Origin: RUG11690 sp045616665
GTDB lineage: Bacteria; Bacteroidota; Bacteroidia; Bacteroidales; WCHB1-69
DNA: 64,000 nucleotides
Direction of reading: 5' to 3'
Assembly (NCBI GenBank): GCA_045616665.1
Contig: JAZLHE010000047.1
Span: forward strand, 1 to 64,000
How positions within the stretch are numbered: the stretch's first letter is position 1; every line of letters starts with the position of its first letter. A program made the position numbers and the translations under genes. The notes below the pieces were generated by a model. It was given only the letters and a program-made list of their open reading frames with translations. It searched no databases and had not been told where the DNA came from. Below are positions 24,355 through 33,551 of this stretch, in pieces.

Positions 24355-25053
24355 TTAGAACTTTGCTATAAAATGATTTTTAGTTTGGAGATGCGCTTCT
24401 GTCCAATTTGCATTGTTGAAAGTGATATTCAATGCTTTTTCTTCTGAAGTGGATTGGCTTTTGAGAGTTCCATTAATAGTGGCAGAAATTGTCAATTCTG
24501 TTAAATCAATGGCAGTAATAGTTTCATTGAGGTTTTTGGTTTGCCAATCGGGAGTGCTTTCGGTTTCATTTTGTACGAATAACAAATAAATTTCACCACT
24601 TTCTAAATTAAATGAACCTGTATGTTTACCAAGTTTTCCTTGAAATTGTGGAAAATCAGAAGGATTGTTTACTAAAATCCAAGCGAAAATATTGTTAGGA
24701 AATGATTGAACATCAAAATCCAATTCAGCATTTGTCCAAGTTTGTGAGCCAAAAGTAATTGTGGATTGGGGAGCTTCTTCGAAAGTAGCGGTGTAGGTTT
24801 CATCTTTAGTTACAGTGATGGTGCGGGGATTGGTTGTGTTACCATCCTGCCATTTTACAAAGATATAGCCATTTTTAGCGGTTGCGGTTAGGGTGGCCTG
24901 AGCATTTTCTGCGTAGGTGCCGCCACCGGCAACAGTACCCCATTCGGCATTGTTTGAATTAACCGTAATAGTAAATTGTTTGTCTTTTTTACAAGAAACG
25001 AACAACATACTGCAAGCTAAAATAGCAACGCCTAAAAATCTTAATGCTTTCAT
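24355..25053 (-). CDS. Lipoprotein with divergent InlB B-repeat, paralogue
   Basis: 232 residues. The lipobox is FVSC, then KKDKQFTITVNSNNAEWGTV and a B-repeat ending YTATFEEA. The C-terminal half of about 130 residues is related to that of the paralogue at 23070 (TFGSQTWTNAEL vs TFGDETWTPAQF; both end near NITFNNANWT or similar). Divergence is greater in the C-terminal half than in the signal and repeat, so the repeat end may be under recent exchange. A surface-exposed role is likely. Target unknown. Confidence 0.85.
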   Translation of the reverse strand: MKALRFLGVAILACSMLFVSCKKDKQFTITVNSNNAEWGTVAGGGTYAENAQATLTATAKNGYIFVKWQDGNTTNPRTITVTKDETYTATFEEAPQSTITFGSQTWTNAELDFDVQSFPNNIFAWILVNNPSDFPQFQGKLGKHTGSFNLESGEIYLLFVQNETESTPDWQTKNLNETITAIDLTELTISATINGTLKSQSTSEEKALNITFNNANWTEAHLQTKNHFIAKF

Positions 25054-25196
25054 TTTTTTGTTTTTTTAAGTTAATAATAAATGTTATAATGTTGCAATAA
25101 ATTGTTTTATAAATAACGAGACAAATACACAATTTATTTTGGGATGATATTTTTTTTGTCACCAAGTTAACAACATCTGGATGTTAAATACAAAGC

Positions 25197-25772
25197 TTAG
25201 TATCTTTTCAAGAAATCCACGAGTTCGCGCATAGCTCTTCCACGGTGACTGATGGCATTTTTATCCTCATCGCCCATTTCGGCAAAGGTTTTGTCAAAAC
25301 CGTCAGGAAGAAAAACAGGGTCGTACCCGAAACCTGCCGTTCCGCGTTGTACTTCAATGATAGTCCCATCAATACGGCCTTCAAAAAGGTATTCTTTGTC
25401 GTCAATAATGAGGGCTATAACCGTCTTAAAGCAAGCATTGCGATTGGTTTTCCCCTTCATTTCACGCAGAAGCTTGTCCACATTGTCTTGATACGAACAA
25501 TGCTCGCCGGCAAAGCGGGCGGAATATACGCCGGGGCGACCATCTAAGGCCTCCACTTCCAAACCGGTATCATCGGCAAAACAATTGCAATGGTAATGTT
25601 CGTGAACATACCGGGCTTTTTGCAGGGCATTCCCGCTTAAAGTATCCGCTGTTTCCGGGATTTCCGTCAAACAACCTAAATCCATTAAATTCTTGAGCTG
25701 AAAGTTTTCGCCTAAGATTTCAACGGCTTCAATGGTTTTGTGCTGGTTGTGGGTAGCAAAAATGAGTTCCAT
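25197..25772 (-). CDS. rdgB: Non-canonical purine NTP pyrophosphatase
   Basis: 191 residues of the HAM1/RdgB family, which hydrolyses dITP, ITP and XTP to the monophosphates and keeps damaged purines out of nucleic acids. The start MELIFATHNQHK, the segment CFADDTGLEVEALDGRPGV (quoted to 20), GFGYDPVF and the C-terminal ISHRGRAMREL are all diagnostic. Length is normal. It lies downstream of rpmF on the same strand, separated by a hairpin. Confidence 0.96.
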   Translation of the reverse strand: MELIFATHNQHKTIEAVEILGENFQLKNLMDLGCLTEIPETADTLSGNALQKARYVHEHYHCNCFADDTGLEVEALDGRPGVYSARFAGEHCSYQDNVDKLLREMKGKTNRNACFKTVIALIIDDKEYLFEGRIDGTIIEVQRGTAGFGYDPVFLPDGFDKTFAEMGDEDKNAISHRGRAMRELVDFLKRY

Positions 25773-25790
25773 AAATTTAAAACAAGTAAA

Positions 25791-25815
25791 GATGATATAA
25801 AAAACTTATATCATC
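25791..25815 (-). terminator. Hairpin between rpmF and rdgB
   Basis: A perfect 10-bp AT-rich stem (GATGATATAA with its complement, loop of five) follows the rpmF end. The T run after it is poor, so it may only pause or process the transcript. Confidence 0.45.
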
Positions 25816-25846
25816 TGTATGATTATTCAAATGGTGAAAGCATCTG

Positions 25847-26035
25847 TTATTGAGCAGCGCCTTCGATTTCAATAGCTTGTTTTCCTCTATAATATCCACA
25901 TTCGGGACATACACGGTGAGGCAGAACAGCTGCGCCACAATGGCTGCATGTTGTGAACTGAGGAGGAGTCATAAAATCGTTTGCTCTTCTCTTGTCTCTT
26001 CTCGTTTGAGAATGTCTTCTTTTAGGATTCGGCAT
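25847..26035 (-). CDS. rpmF: Ribosomal protein bL32
   Basis: 62 residues. The MPNPKRRHSQTRRDKRRA start is characteristic of bL32 of the large ribosomal subunit. The zinc ribbon is complete: CSHC and CPEC spaced by 12 residues. It follows the YceD-like gene by 21 nt; the yceD-rpmF order is conserved across many bacteria. Confidence 0.97.
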   Translation of the reverse strand: MPNPKRRHSQTRRDKRRANDFMTPPQFTTCSHCGAAVLPHRVCPECGYYRGKQAIEIEGAAQ

Positions 26036-26056
26036 AACTTATTGTTTTTTAATATA

Positions 26057-26602
26057 TTAATCTAATTTCAAGTCTTTCAGCGCTGCCCATCTTTCATCCA
26101 TTTCCTGATGGTTTTCTTTATGCGACATCGCCTCCAACCTTTTCAATACTTCCGGATTACATGTTGAATGCCCGTTTTCGTCATCAGGATGAACTATTTT
26201 ATGCGGCAACGCCAAACGGATTGTTTCATAAATAAAATGGAACAAATCCAATTCATAAATATTTTCATCTACCATCCAGATATTTTCGTCATTTTCAAAA
26301 TCTTCTTCCACCACCGGCATCAAATTGACGATCAATTGTTCGGGGAAGTCCATTTTCAAGGTAACAGGATCCAAGCAGCGATCACATAATGCAATCACTT
26401 CACCTGTGAAATGGAACTTCAAATCCAACATTTTCTCACTTTTGTCCATTTCAATTTGCAAATTCAATAACCCGTCTTGCAATTCTGAAATTTCGGACGT
26501 TTCAAAGAACTCTTTATCACAAATCATTGAGTATAAATACTTTCCAATCTCAACTCCCGCTATTCTAATCTTATATTCGTCTCTTTTTCCTTTCGTACTC
26601 AT
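26057..26602 (-). CDS. DUF177/YceD family protein
   Basis: 181 residues with the DUF177 plan: LKFHFTGEVIALCDRCLDPV in the centre, then an acidic stretch and DLFHFIYETIRLALPHKIVH near the end. YceD is linked to 23S rRNA accumulation and bL32 use and is nearly always next to rpmF, as here. The CxxC in LCDRC is normal; the second Cys pair of some relatives is only partly kept (STCNPEVL). It has its own -7 box at 26621-26628. Confidence 0.9.
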   Translation of the reverse strand: MSTKGKRDEYKIRIAGVEIGKYLYSMICDKEFFETSEISELQDGLLNLQIEMDKSEKMLDLKFHFTGEVIALCDRCLDPVTLKMDFPEQLIVNLMPVVEEDFENDENIWMVDENIYELDLFHFIYETIRLALPHKIVHPDDENGHSTCNPEVLKRLEAMSHKENHQEMDERWAALKDLKLD

Positions 26603-26620
26603 GTCTCAATTTTGGGGTTG

Positions 26621-26628
26621 CAAATATA
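26621..26628 (-). promoter_or_regulatory. -7 box of yceD-rpmF
   Basis: The minus strand reads TATATTTG, 18 nt ahead of the start codon of the YceD-like gene. Confidence 0.6.
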
Positions 26629-26673
26629 CAAATTTTTTGGTATAAAATCTTAATATGGTTTTTTTAGCAAAAT

Positions 26674-27069
26674 TTATATCATAGTGATGTCTTCCGTCTC
26701 AAAATCAATCTGAAAAAATTTATGTTCCACGCCATTGGTAATTCCAATAATTGGGGCTCGAAGTGTCTTGTTGTATCGTCCTGCCTGTTCCATAACTTTT
26801 TGTGTGAGTGCAATATGAGGGGCCTTGCATTCTATCACCATCCAAGGAGTGCCCTGATCGCTAAAAACGACCAGATCGTAACGTCTGGAAAGACCATTGA
26901 CTTCAATTTCACGCTCTACGGAAATATGCGAAATGGGAATTTGCTTGGCAATGAGCAGAAATTGGATAAACTGCTGCCTGACTTCCTCTTCCGGAGTGGC
27001 TGGAACCCATTTTTTTCGGATAGGATCAAATAATTCCTTTATTTCCCCGTTAACACGCTGTTTAAGCAT
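26674..27069 (-). CDS. Orphan HsdR-N-like nuclease domain protein
   Basis: 131 residues matching the HSDR_N_2 group (type I restriction R-subunit N-terminal domain) without helicase or specificity parts. The PD-(D/E)xK core is visible: RRYDLVVFSDQGTPWMVIECK supplies the Asp and the E-C-K. Small stand-alone members are widespread in Bacteroidota chromosomes and are usually not part of a restriction locus. No hsdM or hsdS is nearby. It starts 2 nt after the stop of the acyl-CoA ligase gene on the same strand. Confidence 0.85.
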   Translation of the reverse strand: MLKQRVNGEIKELFDPIRKKWVPATPEEEVRQQFIQFLLIAKQIPISHISVEREIEVNGLSRRYDLVVFSDQGTPWMVIECKAPHIALTQKVMEQAGRYNKTLRAPIIGITNGVEHKFFQIDFETEDITMI

Positions 27070-27071
27070 CT

Positions 27072-28883
27072 CTATTTACGCTCGATTTCTTGCTGTAGGC
27101 TTTCCTTTTTATCGTAATTATACATTTCACGACAAAGTTTATCGTACTTCTTATACAAAAAGGCACGTCTTAATTTAAGCGTTTGCCCATATTCGCCCGT
27201 TTGAGCACTCCACTGGTCGGCAACAAGACGAAAACGCTTGATATGCTCGTGTTCCGCCAAACGGGAATTAATCTTATCCACTTCTTTCTGAATACGCTGT
27301 ATAACTTCAGGATTTTGAATCAGTTCTTCGTGTTCTTTAAAATGAATATTGTGTTTTACGGACCAAAAATGCAAAGTATTGAAATCAGGAAGAATAATGG
27401 CAGCGGCAAATTTCTCATTTTCTCCGATAACCATCGCACTGTCAATGTAATCCGATTCTTTCAAGATATTTTCAATGATTTGTGGAGCGATGTATTTTCC
27501 CAACGACAATTTGAAAATTTCCTTTTTACGATCCGTAATTTTCAAATATTTTCCTTCCACCATCTTGCCGATGTCGCCCGTATGGAACCAACCATCTTCA
27601 TCTACGACCTGCTTGGTATATTCCGGATCCTTGTAATAGCCTTTCATCAGACAGTCGCCCTTGGTCAAGATTTCGCCGTCTTCGGCCAACTTGAACTCGA
27701 TACAGGGCATTGGTTCGCCAACAGTACCCGGCTTGAGGAGGTTTTTCGACGGATTGTTGACGGCAATGACCGGTGAGGTTTCCGTCATTCCATAACCTTC
27801 ATAAACACGCAACTTGGCTGCCGTAAACAACCGTATAATACGTTCCTGGATGCTGGAACCACCCGAAACGATAATCATTGGATTACCACCCAAATTATCT
27901 CTCCATTTGGAATAGACCAACATATCGGCCAATTGCAATTTCTTCAGATAAAACCAATTCCGTTTGTCAGGATCATACTTCGTGGCTAATCTAAACGCCC
28001 AGAAATAAATCTGTTTTTTCAACCCCTTCAAATCCTTGCCGGCAGCCTGCAGTTTATCAAACATCATTTCCAATACTCGGGGAACGGCGCAGAAACCCAT
28101 CGCGTGGATGTCTTTCAAATCCTTGGCAATCGTATTCAAACTTTGCGCATAATACAAACTTGCTCCCAGCATCTGGTAATGGTAGTTGATGACCCGCTCA
28201 TAAACGTGACTGAGCGGCAAAAAACTCAAAATATTGCTGTGGAAATCATTGGTCTGAAAAGTTACCAAGGTAGCAGCGTTGGTGAGAAAATTTTTATGAC
28301 TCAACATCACGCCTTTTGGATTTCCGGTGGTTCCAGAAGTATAAATCAAGGTAGCCACATCGTCTGGATGAACTTCTCCCTGCTTATTTTTCTCAATGAC
28401 TGGCATCCATTTGGCTTGATTTTCCCGTCCCAATTCCAACAATTCGTCCCAATTCCGCTGACCTTCAACATTGTCAATGGTAAATACCATAGGATGAAGG
28501 GCAAGTTTGGGCAATGCCGGCTCAACGCGTCTGAAAATACTTTCAATCCCGATAATGACACATTTGGCGTCGCAATGATTTAAAATATAGGTATAATCCT
28601 GCTCATTTAAAGTGGGATATACCGGAACGTGCACCATTCCGGCGAGCATAATTCCCATATCACAAAAGTTCCACGCCGGCCGATTGTTCATAATGGTGGC
28701 TATTTTATCCCCTTTTTGAAACCCCAATTCCAACAAGGCACAAGCCACCGCATAAGAATATTCAATATATTCGTCAACACTGTATTTTCGCCATTCGCCT
28801 TTTTGCTTACGACACAAAATATCAGGTTTCCGATAATTTTCCTTTAAGTTGTCTAAAATATCAAATAATCTCGTAATCTTCAT
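27072..28883 (-). CDS. Long-chain acyl-CoA synthetase (AMP-binding)
   Basis: 603 residues of the adenylate-forming superfamily, which activates fatty acids to acyl-CoA through an acyl-AMP. The ATP loop YTSGTTGNPKGVMLSHKNF starts at residue 181, followed by YEGYGMTETSPV, and DGWFHTGDIG with KITDRKKEIFKLS in the C-terminal part. No membrane helix is apparent; a peripheral membrane place is usual. The -7 box at 28935-28942 serves it and the nuclease-like gene that follows. Confidence 0.92.
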   Translation of the reverse strand: MKITRLFDILDNLKENYRKPDILCRKQKGEWRKYSVDEYIEYSYAVACALLELGFQKGDKIATIMNNRPAWNFCDMGIMLAGMVHVPVYPTLNEQDYTYILNHCDAKCVIIGIESIFRRVEPALPKLALHPMVFTIDNVEGQRNWDELLELGRENQAKWMPVIEKNKQGEVHPDDVATLIYTSGTTGNPKGVMLSHKNFLTNAATLVTFQTNDFHSNILSFLPLSHVYERVINYHYQMLGASLYYAQSLNTIAKDLKDIHAMGFCAVPRVLEMMFDKLQAAGKDLKGLKKQIYFWAFRLATKYDPDKRNWFYLKKLQLADMLVYSKWRDNLGGNPMIIVSGGSSIQERIIRLFTAAKLRVYEGYGMTETSPVIAVNNPSKNLLKPGTVGEPMPCIEFKLAEDGEILTKGDCLMKGYYKDPEYTKQVVDEDGWFHTGDIGKMVEGKYLKITDRKKEIFKLSLGKYIAPQIIENILKESDYIDSAMVIGENEKFAAAIILPDFNTLHFWSVKHNIHFKEHEELIQNPEVIQRIQKEVDKINSRLAEHEHIKRFRLVADQWSAQTGEYGQTLKLRRAFLYKKYDKLCREMYNYDKKESLQQEIERK

Positions 28884-28934
28884 GATATCAGTATTTTAAC
28901 ATCACCCTACATCACAATTCTTCGATACATTCTG

Positions 28935-28942
28935 CAAAGATA
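28935..28942 (-). promoter_or_regulatory. -7 box of acyl-CoA ligase
   Basis: The minus strand reads TATCTTTG, 51 nt ahead of the start codon. Confidence 0.6.
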
Positions 28943-28989
28943 CAAAAATATTTGAAATCGTGTATAATATTTTTTCAGTTCACGATTTT

Positions 28990-30111
28990 TCAAAGATAAA
29001 TTTCTTCAAGAACTTTTTCCTCATTTTCCCAAGTCAGTTCTGCCGCCGCGAGAGGACAATGGGCTTTCAAACTTTCAAATAATTGCTGGTCACTGGTTAA
29101 CCTGTTGATTGCTGCCGCAATAGCCTTGGGCTCAAGTTCATTGACGATTAACCCCACCTGATATTTTTGAATAATACGTGCCCGCTCAACCAAATTCGAG
29201 GCAACAATGGGCGTTTCTGCCTTGATATATTCAAAAATCTTATTGGGCAGACTAAAGCGCAAATTAGCACTGATATCCCGATCCAGGGCAATGCCGATGT
29301 CGGAAAAATAAGTGTAATTGAAGAGTTTTTCAGGACTGACACGAGGAATAAAACGAATCCGTTGCTCCAAGCCCAATTCCTTGGTTCGTTGTTTAAGCAG
29401 AGGAATGGCAGTCCCATTCCCCACAATAATCAATTCTGCCTGTGAATCAACATATTGCATGGCCTCCACCAATTCTTCACCGCCGCGTCCCTCATTCAAG
29501 CCATTGCCTTGCAATATCACAATGACTTTATCTTCCGGAAGTTGAAGGGAAGCTCTGGTTTCTGTAATGGATGGCGTTTTTTGCGAAGGAATATTGCGTA
29601 CCAAATATGGCCGAATGCCATACTCCTTTTCATATTGGTCCACAATGGATTGACTGACCGTGATGACGTCCTTCAGTTTAGGAAAACAGAATTTTTCAAT
29701 ACTATGCCAAACCCGATAGACGAAAGGTCTGCCGGCAACGGAAAGTTCACCGCAAAAATACTCGTGGCTATCATATACGATGCGTTTCCGTTTCAATCTG
29801 CTAATCAACAAATTAGGCAAAAGCGTGTCTAAATCATTGGCTACAAAAAGGTCAAAATGGTGAAAAAGCAAATAAAAAAACAACCGAATATTGTATTCCG
29901 CATAAAACATACTACCCTTTCTGAAAAGCAAATGCAGACGATGGGTTTTATAAGCCCGCACGGCTAATTTTGGTGAGTTATGGTAGCACCGTCCCACAAG
30001 CGTAACATCAAATCCATTACGCGTCAAAAAGTTACACACTTTATCGACGCGAGGATCTGTATAAAGGTCATTCGTGACGGAAAGGACGACTTTATTGTTC
30101 GTCCCTTCCAT
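28990..30111 (-). CDS. Glycosyltransferase, GT4-like
   Basis: 373 residues from the ATG at 30111, giving a start MEGTNNKVVLSVTNDLYTDP and a 20-nt overlap with the end of secA; an ATG at 30141 would add ten charged residues. The GT-B fold is shown by a Rossmann-like VVLSVTNDLYTDPRVDKV, VANDLDTLLPNLL in the first domain, and in the second domain VILQGNGLNEGRGGEELVEA, LIIVGNGTAIPLL and IFEYIKAETPIVAS. Sugar donor and acceptor are unknown. The coupling to secA is unusual and may mean cotranscription. Confidence 0.88.
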   Translation of the reverse strand: MEGTNNKVVLSVTNDLYTDPRVDKVCNFLTRNGFDVTLVGRCYHNSPKLAVRAYKTHRLHLLFRKGSMFYAEYNIRLFFYLLFHHFDLFVANDLDTLLPNLLISRLKRKRIVYDSHEYFCGELSVAGRPFVYRVWHSIEKFCFPKLKDVITVSQSIVDQYEKEYGIRPYLVRNIPSQKTPSITETRASLQLPEDKVIVILQGNGLNEGRGGEELVEAMQYVDSQAELIIVGNGTAIPLLKQRTKELGLEQRIRFIPRVSPEKLFNYTYFSDIGIALDRDISANLRFSLPNKIFEYIKAETPIVASNLVERARIIQKYQVGLIVNELEPKAIAAAINRLTSDQQLFESLKAHCPLAAAELTWENEEKVLEEIYL

Positions 30112-33100
30112 GACAGTTTTTGTATTTCTTTCCACTTCCACAAGGACAAGGATCGTTGCGGCCTACTCGTTTTTCAACCCTGACAGGAGCATTGCCCTTG
30201 CCGCCGGGAGCCACTTGACGACCTTCGCCGACTTCCTGTCTTCCAGTCTGCAGTTTCTTGGCATCAGATTCCGGCAATTGAGCCTCCTTCACCTGACTAT
30301 TATCCGAAATTGGAACACTACCCTTGGTCAAGAAGGAAACGATTTCCGTGCTGATACGTGTAAGCAGCTGATCAAACAAATTGAAAGATTCGAGTTTGTA
30401 AATCAACAGCGGGTCTTTCTGTTCGTATGAAGCATTTTGCACGGACTGTTTCAAATCGTCCAAATCGCGGAGATGTTCTTTCCAAGCATTATCAATTACC
30501 GCCAAAGTGATTCCTTTTTCAATGGACAAGCCCACTTCACGACCTTTGGTTTCGTATGATTTTTTCAATGGAGCCACCACGGTCAACGTTTTCACGCCGT
30601 CGGTAAACGGGATGGCAATATTTTTAAACCGATCACCCTGGTCCAGGTAAACTCTCTCAATGATTGGATAGGTTTTCGCACTCAGCTGCTGAATTTTTTC
30701 CTGATAATGGTTATAGATGACCGGAAAAAGTTCATCGGTAAGTTTTTGGGGACGTTCTTGTAAGAATTTATGTTCTTCAAAAGGAGATTCGCAACCAAAA
30801 GTGGTAATCATATCTTGGCAGAATCCTTCATAATCTTTATTATTCCAATTATTATCCACCACGATAGAGCAAACATCGTAGAACATTCCCGATATGTCGA
30901 TGGCCAGACGGTCACCGAACAAGGCATTGCGACGCTTATTATAAATGGTACTACGCTGATGATTCATCACATCATCATATTCGAGCAAGCGCTTACGAGT
31001 ACCAAAGTTGTTTTCTTCCACCTTTTTCTGCGCTCTTTCAATGGATTTTGAAATCATACTATGCTGAATGACCTCGCCATCCTGCAAACCAAGGCTATCC
31101 ATAACTTTGGCGATACGATCGGAGCCGAACAAACGCATCAGGTCGTCTTCCAAGGAAACGAAGAACTGAGAACTGCCAGGGTCGCCCTGACGACCTGAAC
31201 GACCTCTCAACTGACGGTCCACACGACGAGAATCGTGACGTTCCGTACCGATAATGGCCAAACCGCCCTTTTCCTTGATGCCGGGTCCCAACTTGATATC
31301 GGTGCCACGACCTGCCATATTGGTTGAAATGGTCACGGTGCCCGCCTGACCGGCTTCTGCCACGATATCAGCTTCTTTCTTATGCAATTTGGCATTCAAA
31401 ACATTGTGCTTGATTTTTCTAACCGTCAGAATCTTGGAGAGTAATTCTGAAGTTTCTACGGAAGTGGTACCCACCAAAACAGGACGACCTTCGGCATTCA
31501 GGCGTAGGATTTCATCCACCACGGCCGCATATTTTTCACGTTTGGTCTTATACACCAAGTCCTCATTATCCACACGGGCAATCGGACGATTGGTAGGAAT
31601 CACCACGACATCGAGTTTGTAGATATTCCAAAATTCGCCGGCTTCCGTTTCAGCAGTACCCGTCATACCCGACAGTTTCTTGTACATTCTGAAATAGTTC
31701 TGAAGCGTGATGGTGGCATAGGTTTGCGTGGCGGCTTCCACCTTCACATTTTCCTTGGCTTCAATAGCCTGGTGCAAGCCGTCGGAGTAGCGGCGGCCTT
31801 CCATAATACGACCGGTTTGTTCATCAACAATCTTGACTTTATTGTCGATAATAACGTATTCCACGTCCTTTTCAAACATCGTATATGCTTTCAACAGCTG
31901 GTGAATCGTATGGATTCTTTCTGAAGCAATAGAGAAATTGCGGTAAATTTCGTCTTTGCGTTGCTGTTTCTCCTTTGGATCCAGATTTTCTTTCTCCAAT
32001 TCGGCGATTTCCGCACCCACGTCCGGCATAATGAACATCTTGGCTTCTTCGGCATCCTTAGAAATCAAATCAATACCCTTGTCCATAATGTCCACCGTAT
32101 TCAATTTTTCTTCAATGACGAAATAAAGTTCATCATCAATAAGGTGCATATTCCTGTTTTGCTCCTGCATAAAGAAACCTTCAGTGCGAAGCAAAATTTG
32201 TTTCATACCCTGTTCGCTCAAAAACTTGATTAAGGCTTTATTTTTAGGCAAACCACGTTGGGCGCGAAGCAACAACATAGCCCCTTCGTCGGTAGGTTTT
32301 GGATCCGGATTTTCTGCCAGTAATTTTTTTGCTTTCGTCAAAATTTCAGCCACATAAACCTTTTGGGCATTATATAATTTTTCAACGATAGGCTTATATA
32401 AATCAAATTCCTGTTGATCGCCACGGGGAGTCGGACCAGAAATAATCAACGGCGTACGGGCATCGTCAATCAAAACGGAGTCCACCTCATCAACGATGGC
32501 GAAATTATGTGGGCGCTGCACCAATTCCGTGATATTTCGTGCCATATTGTCACGCAAATAGTCAAAACCGAATTCATTGTTCGTACCGTATGTTACATCG
32601 GCGGCGTACGCCTTGCGACGTTCTTCGGAATTAGGTTCGTGCTTGTCGATACAGTCAACGGTAAGGCCGTGAAATTCATATAACAAGCCCATCCATTCGG
32701 CATCACGCTTGGCCAAATAATCGTTTACGGTAACCACGTGAACACCTTTTCCCGGAAGTGCGTTCAGATAAACCGGCAATGTTGCCACCAGGGTTTTACC
32801 TTCACCCGTGGCCATTTCGGAAATCTTGCCTTGATGCAGCACGGTACCACCGATAATCTGCACGTCATAATGGCACATATCCCATTTTATCATATTGCCA
32901 CCGGCAGACCAGGTATTGTGATACAAGGCCTTGTCGCCCACGATCTCGATGCAGTTTCTGTAAGCAGCAATGTCACGGTCCATCTGCGTCGCCGTCACTT
33001 CCACGATTTCGTTGTCCTTAAAACGACGTGCCGTTTCCTTCATTACGGCGAAAGCTTCGGGAAGAATCTCGTCCAAGACTTCCTGTGTCTTTTTGTAGGA

Positions 33101-33385
33101 ACGCTTTTCGAGGTTTTCCAATTCCTTGTAGAAATCTTCTTTTTCTTCAATAGGAATATCATAATTTTTGTCAAGATAATCCTTGATTTCCGCAATTCTC
33201 GCTTCTTCTTCTTTAACGGTTTCGGCTATATGTTGCTTAAATTCCACCGTTTTATGGCGGAGTTCGTCATTGCTAAGCTCTTTGATGGTTTCGTAAGCGG
33301 CTAAGGTTTTTTCAAGGTAAGGTTTTAATTCCTTGAGATCTCTGTCAGCCTTAGTCCCAAACAACTTACTTAAAAAATTTGCCAT
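30092..33385 (-). CDS. secA: Preprotein translocase ATPase SecA
   Basis: SecA drives protein export through SecYEG. At 1097 residues it is longer than the E. coli protein by roughly 200, as usual in Bacteroidota, partly by an N-terminal insertion. Walker A is GEGKT at residues 194-198, Walker B-type DEVDSVLIDDA follows, the SAT-like and helicase motifs GTTSVETSELLS, TNMAGRGTDI and RQLRGRSGRQGDPG are intact, and the tail carries the zinc motif DPCPCGSGKKYKNCHG. Its -7 box is at 33411-33418. The downstream glycosyltransferase overlaps its last codons. Confidence 0.98.
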   Translation of the reverse strand: MANFLSKLFGTKADRDLKELKPYLEKTLAAYETIKELSNDELRHKTVEFKQHIAETVKEEEARIAEIKDYLDKNYDIPIEEKEDFYKELENLEKRSYKKTQEVLDEILPEAFAVMKETARRFKDNEIVEVTATQMDRDIAAYRNCIEIVGDKALYHNTWSAGGNMIKWDMCHYDVQIIGGTVLHQGKISEMATGEGKTLVATLPVYLNALPGKGVHVVTVNDYLAKRDAEWMGLLYEFHGLTVDCIDKHEPNSEERRKAYAADVTYGTNNEFGFDYLRDNMARNITELVQRPHNFAIVDEVDSVLIDDARTPLIISGPTPRGDQQEFDLYKPIVEKLYNAQKVYVAEILTKAKKLLAENPDPKPTDEGAMLLLRAQRGLPKNKALIKFLSEQGMKQILLRTEGFFMQEQNRNMHLIDDELYFVIEEKLNTVDIMDKGIDLISKDAEEAKMFIMPDVGAEIAELEKENLDPKEKQQRKDEIYRNFSIASERIHTIHQLLKAYTMFEKDVEYVIIDNKVKIVDEQTGRIMEGRRYSDGLHQAIEAKENVKVEAATQTYATITLQNYFRMYKKLSGMTGTAETEAGEFWNIYKLDVVVIPTNRPIARVDNEDLVYKTKREKYAAVVDEILRLNAEGRPVLVGTTSVETSELLSKILTVRKIKHNVLNAKLHKKEADIVAEAGQAGTVTISTNMAGRGTDIKLGPGIKEKGGLAIIGTERHDSRRVDRQLRGRSGRQGDPGSSQFFVSLEDDLMRLFGSDRIAKVMDSLGLQDGEVIQHSMISKSIERAQKKVEENNFGTRKRLLEYDDVMNHQRSTIYNKRRNALFGDRLAIDISGMFYDVCSIVVDNNWNNKDYEGFCQDMITTFGCESPFEEHKFLQERPQKLTDELFPVIYNHYQEKIQQLSAKTYPIIERVYLDQGDRFKNIAIPFTDGVKTLTVVAPLKKSYETKGREVGLSIEKGITLAVIDNAWKEHLRDLDDLKQSVQNASYEQKDPLLIYKLESFNLFDQLLTRISTEIVSFLTKGSVPISDNSQVKEAQLPESDAKKLQTGRQEVGEGRQVAPGGKGNAPVRVEKRVGRNDPCPCGSGKKYKNCHGRDEQ

Positions 33386-33410
33386 TATATATTAGTTTAA
33401 AGTTAGGGTG

Positions 33411-33418
33411 CAAAAATA
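33411..33418 (-). promoter_or_regulatory. secA -7 box
   Basis: The minus strand reads TATTTTTG, with TTG 23 bp upstream at plus 33442-33444. A leader of about 20 nt is expected. Confidence 0.6.
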
Positions 33419-33516
33419 CAAAATTAATCGTAAACTCACACCAACGATTTTTTGAAATTCAAACATCCTTCCCAACCTCATCTGCCCATTTCATCATCCA
33501 AGGCTGTTTTTCCCTC

Positions 33517-33539
33517 TCAGTTCACAGTTCTCAGTTCAC
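33517..33539. repeat. Short direct repeat TCAGTTCAC x2
   Basis: TCAGTTCAC occurs at 33517-33525 and 33531-33539, 14 bp apart, in the secA/GH20 gap. Repeats of this kind are common intergenic debris in related genomes. No function is claimed. Confidence 0.5.
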
Positions 33540-33551
33540 TAATCACAAATT

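Noticed and set aside
26674..27069. Type I restriction-modification locus
   Set aside because: Only a 131-residue HsdR-N-like domain is present, with no hsdM, hsdS or helicase; small orphan forms are common in this phylum.
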